Source of the DNA: Scheffersomyces stipitis CBS 6054
Taxonomy: Eukaryota > Ascomycota > Pichiomycetes > Serinales > Debaryomycetaceae
Direction: 5' to 3'
DNA: 64,000 bases
Assembly: GCF_000209165.1 (NCBI RefSeq)
Contig: NC_009068.1
Location: 1,426,001 to 1,490,000, forward strand
The notes under the pieces were generated by a model. That model had not been told where the DNA came from, searched no databases, and worked only from the letters and a program-made list of their open reading frames with translations. The position numbers and the translations under genes are program-made. This document shows, in pieces, positions 50,461-61,500 of this stretch (positions are counted from its first letter, which is position 1; each line of letters opens with the position of its first letter).

Positions 50461-51783
50461 CTAATTATCTAATCTATAACTTCTCACTCTCAGGAACTTG
50501 AAGGGCTTCTCGTTCCTGATAGAAAACTCCGAAATCTCTCCTTCTCGGTCGTCATCCTCTGACATCTTCTTCCTGATCGCATGGTACTTGATCCATGTCA
50601 ACTTGTTGTGTTTGAATATCCCCCCAACAGACTTGATCAGATAGTAGTAATGGAACCGATAGTATGGAACAGAGCCATTTTCTACTTCGACATGGACATC
50701 GCCGTCTATGTTGAGAGTCCATCGGCCATGGTAGATCCTTTGACTCTCCTTCACTGGCGCATGTGCATTCTGCTTATTGCTAGGATCGACTGCCGTGGGA
50801 TATACATTGCCCAGAGTGTTGTACTTCAGAAGATGGGGGATGACTTTAGTAGGTTCTATAGAAGTCAACACCTTGACACAGGTTCCATCAGGATAAAACC
50901 TTAAATATCTGTAGTAGGTGATTGTTCTTACAGGGTTTGACCAGCTGCTGGAAAACTCGGCCTTACCACCTTCACTGTAGTAGTTGACGACGCTGATATA
51001 GCAGCCCAAGAACTTTATGAAAGGTCGATGGTTCAACATGTACTTCCAAGAGTCATTGTACTGGGGCAAGATCTTGAGCTGATCCTTAGGTACCGGCAAC
51101 AGATCGTAGTTGATGTGACCCAGAAGAGGCATATTATCAATGAAAAACTTGTTTTCCTCATAGACTTGATTGGGATACACCAAGTTAGCGAGCTTTCGCC
51201 ATACTTCAGAGGTTCCAAACCCCAAGTATGAATGCTTTCTACAAGTAATCGAAAACTGAAACCAGGATTCAGGTGACGTTATCAACAAAATTTCAAGTAT
51301 CCGTATCCACACATCGTTCGGTAAATGAATCAACGGCGATACCGGCTTAAGATCAGCATAGGTATCACCCATAGCAAGGTTGGCAAACTTGATGGTTAGC
51401 ATTTCCTCATGATGGTCTGGATTGTTCGGATCTGGAGCATGAGCTTCATTGTGCCTGAAGCTGGCGATAAGCTTATCAACGTCAATTCGTCTTACTACAT
51501 CTTCATCGACTTTCTTCAACGTGTTTTTCCCTCCTTCCAGCTTAAGCTTATGTGCTGTATGAGCCACAGTACTAGCTCTATATAGAGCATCGACTTGCTC
51601 ATTGATTTTAAATGCCTTTCTATATAATTCCACCGCATCTGACATCAGCCCATGTGACTCCTTCTCAATTGCTTTTTCAAAAAGCAGTATGGCCTCGGCA
51701 TCTTTGTCTGAGAGAGTTGTACTTGAACTGGAACTATGGTGGTCCGGTGAAGCCACTCCAAGTACAGAAGTGCCTCCGCTCAT
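50461..51783 (-). CDS. HRT3: F-box protein Hrt3 (FBXO9/Pof7-like)
   Basis: A 440-residue protein. Residues about 25-90 form a TPR-like/MIT-like helical segment (AILLFEKAIEKESHGLMSDAVELYRKAFKINEQ). An F-box follows near 147-190 (PLIHLPNDVWIRILEILLI, WFQFSITCRKHSYLG). The C-terminal half is the FBXO9-type domain: YLRFYPDGTCVKVLTSIEPTKVIPHL, GRWTLNIDGDVHVEVE and a final FLRVRSYRLDN. As an F-box protein it would bind Skp1 and act as an SCF substrate receptor; targets in yeast are poorly defined. The Ser-rich N-terminal extension (about 25 residues) is disordered. Confidence 0.88.
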   Translation of the reverse strand: MSGGTSVLGVASPDHHSSSSSTTLSDKDAEAILLFEKAIEKESHGLMSDAVELYRKAFKINEQVDALYRASTVAHTAHKLKLEGGKNTLKKVDEDVVRRIDVDKLIASFRHNEAHAPDPNNPDHHEEMLTIKFANLAMGDTYADLKPVSPLIHLPNDVWIRILEILLITSPESWFQFSITCRKHSYLGFGTSEVWRKLANLVYPNQVYEENKFFIDNMPLLGHINYDLLPVPKDQLKILPQYNDSWKYMLNHRPFIKFLGCYISVVNYYSEGGKAEFSSSWSNPVRTITYYRYLRFYPDGTCVKVLTSIEPTKVIPHLLKYNTLGNVYPTAVDPSNKQNAHAPVKESQRIYHGRWTLNIDGDVHVEVENGSVPYYRFHYYYLIKSVGGIFKHNKLTWIKYHAIRKKMSEDDDREGEISEFSIRNEKPFKFLRVRSYRLDN

Positions 51784-52057
51784 CCGGTGCTAGCAATAAA
51801 GAGCGTGGTGAAATCAAAGATCGGAGATGTTCTATATGAATCTCTATAGAACCAAAGAGAACAAGAGACTCGTCCCAAGTTTGAATCGAGTTTAAATCAT
51901 CTGAGATTTAATCTCATAGTCTCAGGATTATTAATGGGAAGATGAGATAGTATGGAGTGTACGGCATACAACCACACCATAGTTAAGCCACAGACTTCCA
52001 CTGGAGAACCTGCCACGAACGCCAGCATTTAGAGTTCTACTCCTTACGGCTTCCAGC

Positions 52058-53281
52058 TCATGCTAGAAGGTCATCGAGAAAGTCGATGTCATCTTGCGGA
52101 GGCAATGGAACATTTACGCTTTTTGGTTGTGTCTCGGTAGGAATCTTTGACTTAGAATTGGCCCTGATGTTAGCACCAATTGCTCCAGCCAAGAGATCTT
52201 CAAAACTATTTGATTTGACGATATCTGTCAGCTGTGTAGATCGTGAATTCTTGGATGTATTTTCATGCTTTCTTGCTGTGTCGCCATACAAAAGATAGTC
52301 GATATCGGCATCTAGGTCTGAATCGTCATCATCACTACTGTGAGTTTCAGCCGCAGCACTATTGACGATTCTTGAGTTCAACGACGCCATTTGTTCTGAA
52401 TCGTGTTCATTGATGTTGTTGATCACTATTACTTTATTCTTTTTAGTAGTTGTGGGCTTTTTTGAACTGCCAAGCCTGGATCTGAGCTCATTGTGCAACT
52501 TAGCCAGTTCTGCCTTGATGGCTCTCTCTTTTTCCTGTTCCTGTTCCTCTTCTGTCATGTATCTGATATGTGAAGACTTTTCTTTCTTTCTGGAGATATC
52601 AGCCAACGAGTCCTGGCCAACTCGGAAACCATCCAAATCTGAAGCAGGTATATCTTTAATGCTTCTATGTTCTAGCTTAGAGTAGTAGAGACTATTGTAA
52701 TCGTCGGTTTTCTTTGTGATTTCGTCGTAACTAGACAAACCGTATTCTTCCAAGAAGTTGTCTGTCACTTTATTCTTGAGCATCTTTCTGTTCTTCTTGG
52801 TTTTGTTGAGATCCAAGCCTGCCATGAATTCGTTCAAATTGAACTTTGTCTGGACTTCTGGAGCCATCTCACGTTCTTCGTTTTCTTTAGATCCAAGATA
52901 TATGCCATCTAGTTCTACATCTTCTTCATCTGATATTTCTTTATTGAACTGATCTTCTTCTCCGGCTTCATCTTCATCTAGTTGTCTATCGATATCTGCC
53001 AAGATCTGTTTCCTAATCTTCAATTTTTGTTCCGGAGTCAACTCAGTCTCTCCTATCTGTGGATAGAAGTGGTTAATTAAAGCTTCTTCCGTTTCTGTGT
53101 CCCATTCATCGTCTGAATCTTCAAGAACTACACCTGTGAAGTTAGAATCAGTAGATTTCTTTGATGTCCATTTGGCTCTAGGTTCCGATGAAGACTCCAG
53201 CTTAGGTTTAATTGAAATGCCATGTTTCTTCATGTACTTGTATTTGGCTCTTTTGTCCCATTTAGAGTTTTTGAGCACCAT
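52058..53281 (-). CDS. Acidic/coiled nuclear-type protein, function unknown
   Basis: A 407-residue protein I do not recognise. The N-terminus MVLKNSKWDKRAKYKYMKKHGI is strongly basic, then comes EDSDDEWDTETEEALINHFYPQIGE, a charged helical middle (KEERAMAP-like acidic and basic runs, EEEQEQEKERAIKAELAKLHNEL), a Lys-rich segment (KKPTTTKKNKVIV), and an acidic DDDDSDLDADIDYLL followed by a final FLDDLLA. The pattern of alternating acidic and basic blocks is common among nucleolar or chromatin proteins, and the conserved-looking N-terminal block suggests a real family. There are no catalytic motifs. The ATG is immediately before the basic block, so the start is secure. Confidence 0.75.
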   Translation of the reverse strand: MVLKNSKWDKRAKYKYMKKHGISIKPKLESSSEPRAKWTSKKSTDSNFTGVVLEDSDDEWDTETEEALINHFYPQIGETELTPEQKLKIRKQILADIDRQLDEDEAGEEDQFNKEISDEEDVELDGIYLGSKENEEREMAPEVQTKFNLNEFMAGLDLNKTKKNRKMLKNKVTDNFLEEYGLSSYDEITKKTDDYNSLYYSKLEHRSIKDIPASDLDGFRVGQDSLADISRKKEKSSHIRYMTEEEQEQEKERAIKAELAKLHNELRSRLGSSKKPTTTKKNKVIVINNINEHDSEQMASLNSRIVNSAAAETHSSDDDDSDLDADIDYLLYGDTARKHENTSKNSRSTQLTDIVKSNSFEDLLAGAIGANIRANSKSKIPTETQPKSVNVPLPPQDDIDFLDDLLA

Positions 53282-53740
53282 TGTGAACAGTTTATAAGAA
53301 TAATATACAAAGTGTATGTGTCAGGTAATAGGTGTATACTGAAGTGAAGATCCGATCTCTATCTGGATGGCTGAAATATTTCTGTACCTCGCTAAATCTC
53401 TCACAATATGTTAGCTAATATCTCTCGCTTCTGAGAGTAACTTGCAGAGGTTTCACAGTTTTTTCGCGTTTCTCTCACTATTTCCCACTATTCTTCGCTA
53501 AAACTCCTCCCTAGTCGGTAGCGATTTCTCACTATTTTCTAACTAACCTCACTAATCTCACTATATTGCGTTTCTTCACACTCGCAGTTTCCTCGGCTCG
53601 CACAGAAAAAATTCGTTCTACCGCGACCAAGATCTGAAACTAAGAATGAAATATTCATAAGTAAATTATTCAATCAAATATCTCCCTTTTTGAATTATAG
53701 TGCTGTCTTTGTTTGCTTTCTCTTTTTTTATCCATACACC
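53282..53740. promoter_or_regulatory. Divergent promoter upstream of NMT1
   Basis: About 460 bases. Pyrimidine-rich repeats of CTCACTAT/TCGCTAA type occur at about 53390-53580, resembling a similar stretch upstream of HRT2. A long T-run precedes the NMT1 ATG. Confidence 0.45.
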
Positions 53741-55117
53741 ATGTCTAGTGAAGATAAGGTGATTCCTTCGGGATCCAATACCTCCGAGAACGTCTCTTCA
53801 AAGACTATCGAACAGTTGATGAAACTCTTATCTATGGGAGAGGAACTCACTCCTACCCAGCAGAAACAAATGAAAGACTACAAGTTCTGGAAAACACAAC
53901 CAGTGCCAAGTTTGGACGAAAAGATAGATGCCGAAGGTGAAATCGACGCCACCAAAACTCCTGACCAGATTCCAGACTCACCTTTGCCTCTTTTGGGAAG
54001 CTTCGAATGGAGCACTATTGATATTGAAGACAAGGACCAGTTGGAAGAAGTGTACCAATTATTGTACGAACACTACGTGGAAGATAATGACGCAACTTTC
54101 AGATTCAAGTACTCCCACGAATTCTTTGGATGGTCTCTCAAGGCACCTGGCTGGAGAAAAGATTGGCATGTAGGTGTACGTGTCAAGGATTCGAAGAAAC
54201 TCGTAGGTTTCATTTCTGCAGTTCCCATCACGTTGAAGCTCAACAAGTCCAACAAGACAATCCCCAGTGTCGAGATAAACTTCCTCTGTATCCACAAGAA
54301 ACTCAGATCGAAACGTTTAGCACCGGTGTTGATTAAGGAAATCACCAGAAGGGTCAACAAGCAGAACATCTGGCAAGCCTTGTACACCGCTGGGGTCGTA
54401 TTGCCATCACCAGTGTCAGTCTGTAGATATACCCACCGTCCCATCAACTGGACCAAGCTCCATGATGTGGGATTCTCTCATTTGCCTTCTAACCAGACCA
54501 AGGCTTCTATGGTAGCCAATTACTCTTTGCCTAACACTACGAAGACGAAAGGCTTGCGTCCTATGAAATACGCTGATTTAGACCAAGTTTACGATTTGAA
54601 CGGTAAGTTCCACCAGAAATTCGAGTTGATTCAAACCTTCAGTAAACCCGAGTTGGCCCATTGGCTTTTGGGCTCAGCTCTGGCAACGGACACCGTTTCT
54701 AATGTTATCAAGACTTACGTAGTTGAAAATGAAGATGGCAAGATTACCGACTTCTTCTCATACTATTTATTGCCCTTCACTGTATTAAACAATCCTATTC
54801 ACAATGAGTTAGGTATTGCTTACCTCTTCTACTACGCTTCTGAATCTGACGGAGAGGAGAACTACAAACAGAGATTGAACGGGTTGATTACGGATGCTTT
54901 GATAACGTCCAAACAGTTTGACGTAGATGTCTTCAATTGCTTGACTTCGCAAGACAACTCTTACTTCATCAAAGATGCCAAATTCGGCAGTGGAGACGGA
55001 TTTTTGAATTACTATTTGTTCAACTACAAGACATGGCCAATTCACGGTGGTATCGACCCCCAAACCAAAGAAGTAGTTGACGATCAGACCAGTGGTGTCG
55101 GTGTGGTTTTACTTTAG
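53741..55117 (+). CDS. NMT1: Glycylpeptide N-tetradecanoyltransferase
   Basis: A 458-residue protein from the ATG at 53741; the frame extends 17 codons upstream with no ATG. It shows the family hallmarks in order: [86 protein letters not shown] (myristoyl-CoA binding), [23 protein letters not shown], and a C-terminal [12 protein letters not shown] ending in Leu. The terminal carboxylate acts as the catalytic base in this enzyme, and the end VVLL is as expected. It transfers myristate to N-terminal Gly of proteins such as Arf and Vps15. The gene is essential in yeasts. Confidence 0.97.
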   Translation: MSSEDKVIPSGSNTSENVSSKTIEQLMKLLSMGEELTPTQQKQMKDYKFWKTQPVPSLDEKIDAEGEIDATKTPDQIPDSPLPLLGSFEWSTIDIEDKDQLEEVYQLLYEHYVEDNDATFRFKYSHEFFGWSLKAPGWRKDWHVGVRVKDSKKLVGFISAVPITLKLNKSNKTIPSVEINFLCIHKKLRSKRLAPVLIKEITRRVNKQNIWQALYTAGVVLPSPVSVCRYTHRPINWTKLHDVGFSHLPSNQTKASMVANYSLPNTTKTKGLRPMKYADLDQVYDLNGKFHQKFELIQTFSKPELAHWLLGSALATDTVSNVIKTYVVENEDGKITDFFSYYLLPFTVLNNPIHNELGIAYLFYYASESDGEENYKQRLNGLITDALITSKQFDVDVFNCLTSQDNSYFIKDAKFGSGDGFLNYYLFNYKTWPIHGGIDPQTKEVVDDQTSGVGVVLL

Positions 55118-55442
55118 GCTGTGTGTAGATAATATGATAATAATTGAGAATGTAATAAAGTAAAACAACAATCTTATAAGATCCAACATCAACATGCACA
55201 TTAATATATATGTACATATGATGCGTACTTACGAAAAGCTACTGCCGTAACTAATATCTGATTAGCTTTCTGAAAGATATGTCGGCATACGTTGAAGGTT
55301 TTCACGTGATCATCCACGAAATTTTCAGTCTGTATGCAGCACCTGAAAAAAGATTTAGAACTCATCTCCATTCTAGTGAAATATTTCGAGACTGAAGACA
55401 TAGCACATCCCTAAACGGAAGACACTCAGTAGCATATAGAAT
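55118..55442 (+). promoter_or_regulatory. PWP1 promoter with RRPE- and PAC-like elements
   Basis: A palindromic GAAAATTTTC at 55319-55328 (RRPE-like) and CTCATCTC at 55361-55368 (reverse complement of the PAC core GATGAG) lie within 130 bases of the PWP1 ATG. RRPE plus PAC is the classical ribosome-biogenesis promoter pair. A CACGTGATC E-box is at 55304-55312. Confidence 0.6.
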
Positions 55443-57143
55443 ATGATATCGTCCAGCGCTTGGGTTCCTAGAGGCTTTGCCTCCGAATTCCCCGAAAAGT
55501 ACGAATTGGACGACGAGGAAATGGAAAGAATTACGGCCATGGCCAAATTGGAATTGGCTGATGCAAAAGAAGATTTGCACGAAGCCCAGGTTGAGGCTGG
55601 CGAAACTGACAAGTTGGGGGACCAGATCGATTTGGATGACGACTTGAAGGAATATGACTTGGAGAACTACGACAACGATGGAGCAGACAGCGAAGGAGAA
55701 GAAGTGACGATGTTCCCTGGGTTATCTAGCGAAGCCAAGTTCCACAAGGAAGACGGAGAAGGTTCTGATCCCTACTTGACTTTACCCACTGAAACTGATC
55801 TTCAGGAAGAAAAGAAAGAGTCACAGATCTATCCAACTGATAATTTGGTATTAGCCACAAGAACTGATGACGATGTTTCGTATTTGGACGTATACGTCTA
55901 CGATGACGGTGCCGGGGCTCCAGATGGAGCCGAGGAAGAAGAAGAGGACAAACTCGATGCTGATGTAGCCAAGGGGATGGTCAGAGACTCCAATTTGTAT
56001 GTGCACCATGATATCATGTTGCCAGCATTTCCCTTGTGTGTGGAATGGATTAACTTCAAACCTGGCTCTGAAGATGGATCTAATGTAGGTAACTTCGCTG
56101 CTGTAGGTACGTTCGATCCACAGATCGAGATATGGAATTTGGACTACATAGACAAGGCATTTCCTGACTTGATATTGGGAGAGCCAGATGCCAACTCATT
56201 TGCCGGAGCCGGCAAGAAGAACAAGAAGAAGAAGAAGAAGTCCCAGCATGTTACCACCCACCACACCGATGCGGTGTTATCGTTGTCACATAATAGAATA
56301 CATAGATCGGTCTTGGCTTCGACTTCTGCCGACCACACCGTCAAGTTGTGGGATTTGAACAACGGCACTGCCGTCAGATCGTTGAACACTATCCACAACA
56401 ACAAAACTGTAGCATCTTCTCAATGGCATTCGCAGGAAGCTTCGATCTTATTGACTGGTGGTTATGACAGCACTGTAGGCATTACTGATGTGAGAATTTC
56501 TGATGCCTCTAGTATGACCAAAAGCTACAATGTAGCACCTGGTGAAGAGGTCGAAAACGTCCACTGGGGCCATTCTTCAGTACCAGAGATTTTCTACGCT
56601 GGTACAGACAGTGGTAATGTCTATTGTTTCGATGTCAGACAGATGGAAAAACCATTGTGGACTTTGCATGCTCACGACTCTGGTATCTCTTCCTTGGATG
56701 TTAACGCGCACATCCCAGGAATGTTGATTACCAGTGCCATGTCCGAAAAGACAGTCAAGCTCTGGAAGGCTCCTGTTGAATCTGGCAAGGGTCCATCCAT
56801 GGTCTTGTCTCGTGACTTCGGTGTAGGTAATGTATTGACAACTTCTTATGCTGGAGACATTGAAGTGGCTGGAAACTTGACAGTTGGTGGAGTCAGTGGA
56901 GCCTTGAAGATGTGGGACTCGTTTTCCAACAGCTCTGTTCGTAACTCTTTCCGTGATGAATTGAGACAACTCCAACGTCTGGCAAGAGACGAAGCCAAAC
57001 AGGTTGGTCGTGCTTCGAGAATTGCAAGAAAATACCAGGGCTCTACCGGAGAATCTGTCATGACTGTTGAAGCCGGTGGTTTGGAAGATGACTCAGACTC
57101 TGATGGCGAAGATGCCAACGACGACATGGAAGATGAAGATTAA
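55443..57143 (+). CDS. PWP1: Pwp1, WD-repeat ribosome biogenesis factor
   Basis: A 566-residue protein, similar to yeast Pwp1 in length. It opens MISSSAWVPRGFASEFPEKYELDDEEMERI, the family start, then an acidic segment. It carries about six WD40 units, recognisable by HRSVLASTSADHTVKLWDLNNG, LTGGYDSTVGITDVR and MLITSAMSEKTVKLWK. The tail is acidic (DDSDSDGEDANDDMEDED). Between two blades there is a Lys-rich insert (KKNKKKKKKSQ) that looks like a nuclear localisation signal. Pwp1 is nucleolar and acts in early 60S assembly and rRNA processing, which agrees with the RRPE/PAC promoter. Confidence 0.94.
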   Translation: MISSSAWVPRGFASEFPEKYELDDEEMERITAMAKLELADAKEDLHEAQVEAGETDKLGDQIDLDDDLKEYDLENYDNDGADSEGEEVTMFPGLSSEAKFHKEDGEGSDPYLTLPTETDLQEEKKESQIYPTDNLVLATRTDDDVSYLDVYVYDDGAGAPDGAEEEEEDKLDADVAKGMVRDSNLYVHHDIMLPAFPLCVEWINFKPGSEDGSNVGNFAAVGTFDPQIEIWNLDYIDKAFPDLILGEPDANSFAGAGKKNKKKKKKSQHVTTHHTDAVLSLSHNRIHRSVLASTSADHTVKLWDLNNGTAVRSLNTIHNNKTVASSQWHSQEASILLTGGYDSTVGITDVRISDASSMTKSYNVAPGEEVENVHWGHSSVPEIFYAGTDSGNVYCFDVRQMEKPLWTLHAHDSGISSLDVNAHIPGMLITSAMSEKTVKLWKAPVESGKGPSMVLSRDFGVGNVLTTSYAGDIEVAGNLTVGGVSGALKMWDSFSNSSVRNSFRDELRQLQRLARDEAKQVGRASRIARKYQGSTGESVMTVEAGGLEDDSDSDGEDANDDMEDED

Positions 57144-57323
57144 AATCTTCTTCAATTACCTCACCATTATCATACGATCATATGTGTATATTAGTAATAG
57201 CAGCTTATATAGAATGCATTATCACTTAACTAGATAACTGATTTTTCACAATAGATTCTTGGGCTATATATAGCTACTTCAGTTCATTTAATCTCACAAT
57301 TTGTGACCATTGATAACTAGGCT

Positions 57324-58004
57324 TTATAAGCTTTTTTCAAAGGTTTCAATCAAGAAGTCGATCTCGGCACCACTGGAAATACCATCATTGATAATTCCGT
57401 CAACTGAGACAGTAGGAGTCACATGAGCTCCAACACCTCTTAAGTATCTCGTGAAATACTTCACGTCGTTGGTAGCTCCATTTCCACCATTGCGGGAATT
57501 TTCAATTCCCGATGTAGGTACGATTTGCAACTCTTTCAAGATCTCATCCTTGCCAATTGACAATTCCAAGTCCTTAGAAACTACATCGTAAATCTGTTCG
57601 TAGATCTCGTTTCTGTTCAATGTTACATTGTTCGAATCGTAGAACGCCTCCTTATTCTTGAAAAGAACATTAGATAAGTCCCAGAAGAGTTTATTAGTAT
57701 CTCCATATTTTTCACTGCTGTCCCGCAAGAGCTTTGCGACAGCCAATGAAAACTCGTGGAGCAACACCGAGTTGGAGTGCCATGGCTGAATCACATTGAC
57801 AAACACAAACTGGAATTGGTTGGGATGTTTATCTTGCAATTTGGGAATCACACTGTCGTTCAACTTGAAAAACAACTTAGCACTGAACGGACAATTGTAG
57901 TCCAAGTACAAGTTGACGATGTGCGGAGCCACGGGGTTCTTGGTGGCAGCAAGGGTCCTGGCCAGATGGTAGTAGTGAGTTAAGGAGTACTTTGGATTGA
58001 TCAT
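57324..58004 (-). CDS. DsbA-like thioredoxin-fold protein, function unknown
   Basis: A 226-residue protein with a thioredoxin-like fold: a beta strand APHIVNLYLDYNCPFSAKLFF near 26-46, a helical insertion, and a C-terminal cis-Pro region GAHVTPTVSVDGIINDG. The usual CxxC is reduced to a single cysteine, CPFS at 37-40, so a classical dithiol oxidoreductase mechanism is unlikely; it could be a glutathione-transferase-like or structural member. No signal peptide or membrane span is present. I do not know a named yeast orthologue. Confidence 0.75.
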   Translation of the reverse strand: MINPKYSLTHYYHLARTLAATKNPVAPHIVNLYLDYNCPFSAKLFFKLNDSVIPKLQDKHPNQFQFVFVNVIQPWHSNSVLLHEFSLAVAKLLRDSSEKYGDTNKLFWDLSNVLFKNKEAFYDSNNVTLNRNEIYEQIYDVVSKDLELSIGKDEILKELQIVPTSGIENSRNGGNGATNDVKYFTRYLRGVGAHVTPTVSVDGIINDGISSGAEIDFLIETFEKSL

Positions 58005-58575
58005 TGGAAAAAATAATGATAAGTTTCGGCCGTAAGATGTAATTCAGTTATAATTCAGTTATAATCAGTTATAATTGAGCTTCTGAGTAATACTCCGATG
58101 AAATTCAGTTATGACAAATCAGTAATTGAAGATAGCTACAAAACAGATAATTCAGTTCAATTGGAATAATTTACACGTAAATTGACTTTATTGTATATCT
58201 GACCTATGTTTCTTGAAATCAAGACCTCAGATCCTACAATAAGGAGTGAGATCCTTTTCTTTCCAGTTTTACTCCGCTCCGCATTAAATGTATATTTGTG
58301 GCTTCTGGGGTAATTTTTAACCCCAGTCTCGTGATTGAGAAAATGGTTGCGAATATATGGCTGCGAAAAATGCAGTGCTAATATAGTCAAATATTGTTCT
58401 CATTATTTAGTCAATTTAGTAGTATACGAATCGATAGTGCGAGGCTTGTATTATATATGAATACAAGCCTTATATATATCATGAAGTACCCGTCCATCAT
58501 CTATTAGCAACTATATAACGCTGTGGATTACTTAGACTAGGTATTACGGTAATATAATGCAAAATTTCCTATGCA
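58005..58575. other. Intergenic region with a short tandem repeat
   Basis: About 570 bases. An 11-bp repeat TAATTCAGTTA occurs twice at 58040-58061, followed by a 10-base variant. A GCTGCGAAA motif is at 58360-58368. No gene. Confidence 0.5.
58040..58071. repeat. 11-bp tandem repeat TAATTCAGTTA
   Basis: Two exact copies and one with a deletion, just upstream of the thioredoxin-fold gene start (58004). Confidence 0.8.
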
Positions 58576-61500
58576 TCACACATCATCTTCCGTATCAGAC
58601 AGCAATATCCGGAGGGAATTACTAGAAATTTGGATTTTTCCGTTCGTAGTGAATTCAGTTCTCCTTTGATCATACTCCTGTCTTCTCGAATGCAAGATTT
58701 CAGGTGTGTTTTTGACCATTTCAAGAGGCCGATGCTCGTACTGTTCTTGTGACTCGTTTATTTCATCTCCACTGCATTCACCTTCGGTGTCCATATCATA
58801 AGTGTTCCTGTTGTCTTGATCTTCATCAGGATCTACCAAGTGATTCTTCACAAGGTGTATAGCAGTCGAAACTTCTGGAAGCCTGGCCATTTTGTTGGTA
58901 TGCTCAGATATGAAATAAAATTCTGCCCGTTCGTTAGTAGAACGTGTTAGTCTTCTCAATGGCTGTTCATCCCAAGCAAGTGTCTTCTCTACGCCTGATC
59001 TTGTATCCGACTCAGGAGAACTCTTTCTGTATATTGGCACCTTCTTGGCAGATGGCAAAGTACTGGATGGGACAGCACGAAATTCCTTACCCAGTTTTGT
59101 CTTTGATGGAGTTGTAATTGATGCGGAGAGGCGTTTATCGCGAGTTTGAGTTTGATCATTCCGCTCTAGATGTTTAATCGGACTTGACAATAACCCACCA
59201 AACGAACCCCTCCTCAATTTTACTGTTGGCTCCATCGAAGTGCTGGTCTGCTGAAAGTCCGAAAGGTCAACAATTAAACTACTTTCTTGTCTTTGGTTAA
59301 CAGAGGTTGAATTTAACATCAGGCTATGCTTCGATACAGTCATATCCAAAGACAGCCTGCCGTCAATATTCGAACTTTCATTGAGTGGCTGAACCGTATC
59401 TTCATTTTCATTCGATTCTGCTAGTTTCATCCTTGGAATTTCACTAGTTAAGTCGATAATTTCATTAGGCGCTTCACTTGTTAAACCTATAATACCAACA
59501 TTATCAGAATTTACAGAGGTCATACTCGTGTGTTCCAAAGTTCCAAGAGTTTGACATCGAACTCCTTCAGTAGCGTTTAATGATTGCCCAGGTTCTAGTT
59601 CTCCTGTTTTTGGAGTAGTATTCAGCGATTTTGCCATGGAAGGTTCCTTCTCCAAGCCTGATTTGCTGCCACCATCATACAGTACTTGAGAAGACTTCAA
59701 ATACCGACTAGACGGTTGCGTAACGGAATCCATCATCTGGGGTTTATGTACAACAACTTTTGCAGATGTTGGACTAGAATCTAGTCCAAACTCTTGCTCC
59801 TTCCTGACATTTTTACTTTCTCGTCGCTGTGTAAACATCTTTCCACTAGCCTTGGAGGCATTCGTAAGTCTAGCTATCTCAACAGATCTACCAGTTTCAC
59901 CTGTAATTGCATTTTCAAACCTATAACCTGATTTGGAAATAGTATGGGACTTGGTCAATTCAGATGGAAGTGGAGGTTCTACTGGAATGAGATTTTCAGG
60001 AGATACAGCAGAAGCTTCAATTTCAAGTTCAATGGAATCAAGATTCCTTTTTGGAGATGGTGGTGGTGTCATCCTACCTCCAACAGAAGACTGACTACTT
60101 GCTGGTGGTACTATAGATGTATTGTAAATTCTTTGGGTAGTTTCCATGGGAGCAGAAATTTCATGGTTTTTTGTTACATGTCTCGGTACTGAAGCCTCCT
60201 CCCCTCTTTTTTCAACAGGATTGGCCGTTACTGTAAATGATCTGGTTGTACTCGTTGATTTAAGTTTAGATGAGGATTTCATAGTAGACACAGAAAAAGA
60301 ACCTTGAATAGAAGATGGATTTTGAGGGAATAAAGGAGAAATCTTGTTCATACTAGCAACGGTATCTTGACTACTCATTGGGGGTTCAGACATGCTCACA
60401 TTTGAGATACTTTCTGAGTTATGTTGAACATACGGTAAATTCCGTTGATTCAGTAGATTTTGTTTGATTGCTTGAAGTCGTTGGACCAGCGAGAGTGAAA
60501 GAGCCGAATGAAAAGCAACTGCATCCTCCAGGCTAACTAGCCCGTCTAAATTGAAGGGGCCAGATTGAATTGGGAGCGACTTAAAAAAGTTACTATACTC
60601 TTGAGCCAGTTGGGACTTACTAACTCCAACTTGTGATAACCCCTGTCTTGGACTTTCACTACATGAATCATAACTGCTAGATGATTTCTGACGCTTTTCT
60701 GGTGTTAACGAAAACAGTGGTTGTATCTTTCTCTTATTTGGCTTGCCTTTGTTGGATGCCACTTTATCGCAACCTATATCCGGCTTACGTGTTTGTTCAA
60801 TCTTCGCCCTTAGCAAAGCTTGAAGCGTAACATTGCATGACTTCGGAGTATTAGGCGATGTCATTTTCTTCTCCCCTTTAGCTTTGCTCTTCGGTTTGCT
60901 GAATCCTGAGGTTGTAGATGTCGAAGTTCTGTCGTCATTTGGTTCTCGTATTTCATTTACATTTTTATCCAATGATTCCAACAAGTTGCTTTGAACATTT
61001 GGAAACGAACTTTCAATCACATTGTTGCCATTTACTGAAATAGGCTTAGTAGTAGATCCATCCGCAATGCTCTTCTTGTTGGGATATGGTGGTTCAAATA
61101 ATGAAGATAATTTCGAATTTTTGGAACCATTCGTCATTGGAACATCTTCTGTTGACCCTTTATGCTTCTGAGTTGTCACAGCAACTCTACTGGGAGACTG
61201 GACCACTTTATCATCTTCAATTCTTTTCTTTGGAGGTTTTTGATACTTATCTGATGCATCAACTTCGATACTGCGTTTTATAGGAGTTTCCAAAATATTA
61301 TATGTTGGTTCTATTGTAATAGCGGATGCGTCATTTATAAAAGGGGCTTTGCTATTTGAATCGTTGTTCAGATTGGTGATGTCTCTGAATTGAGGAATTG
61401 CATTGGATTCAGGTACATTACATTGAACTTCATTGACCCAGGGTGATTTTGAAGCTTGAGAAGTGCCAGAAGCACCAAACTGCAACGACACTGCTTGAGG

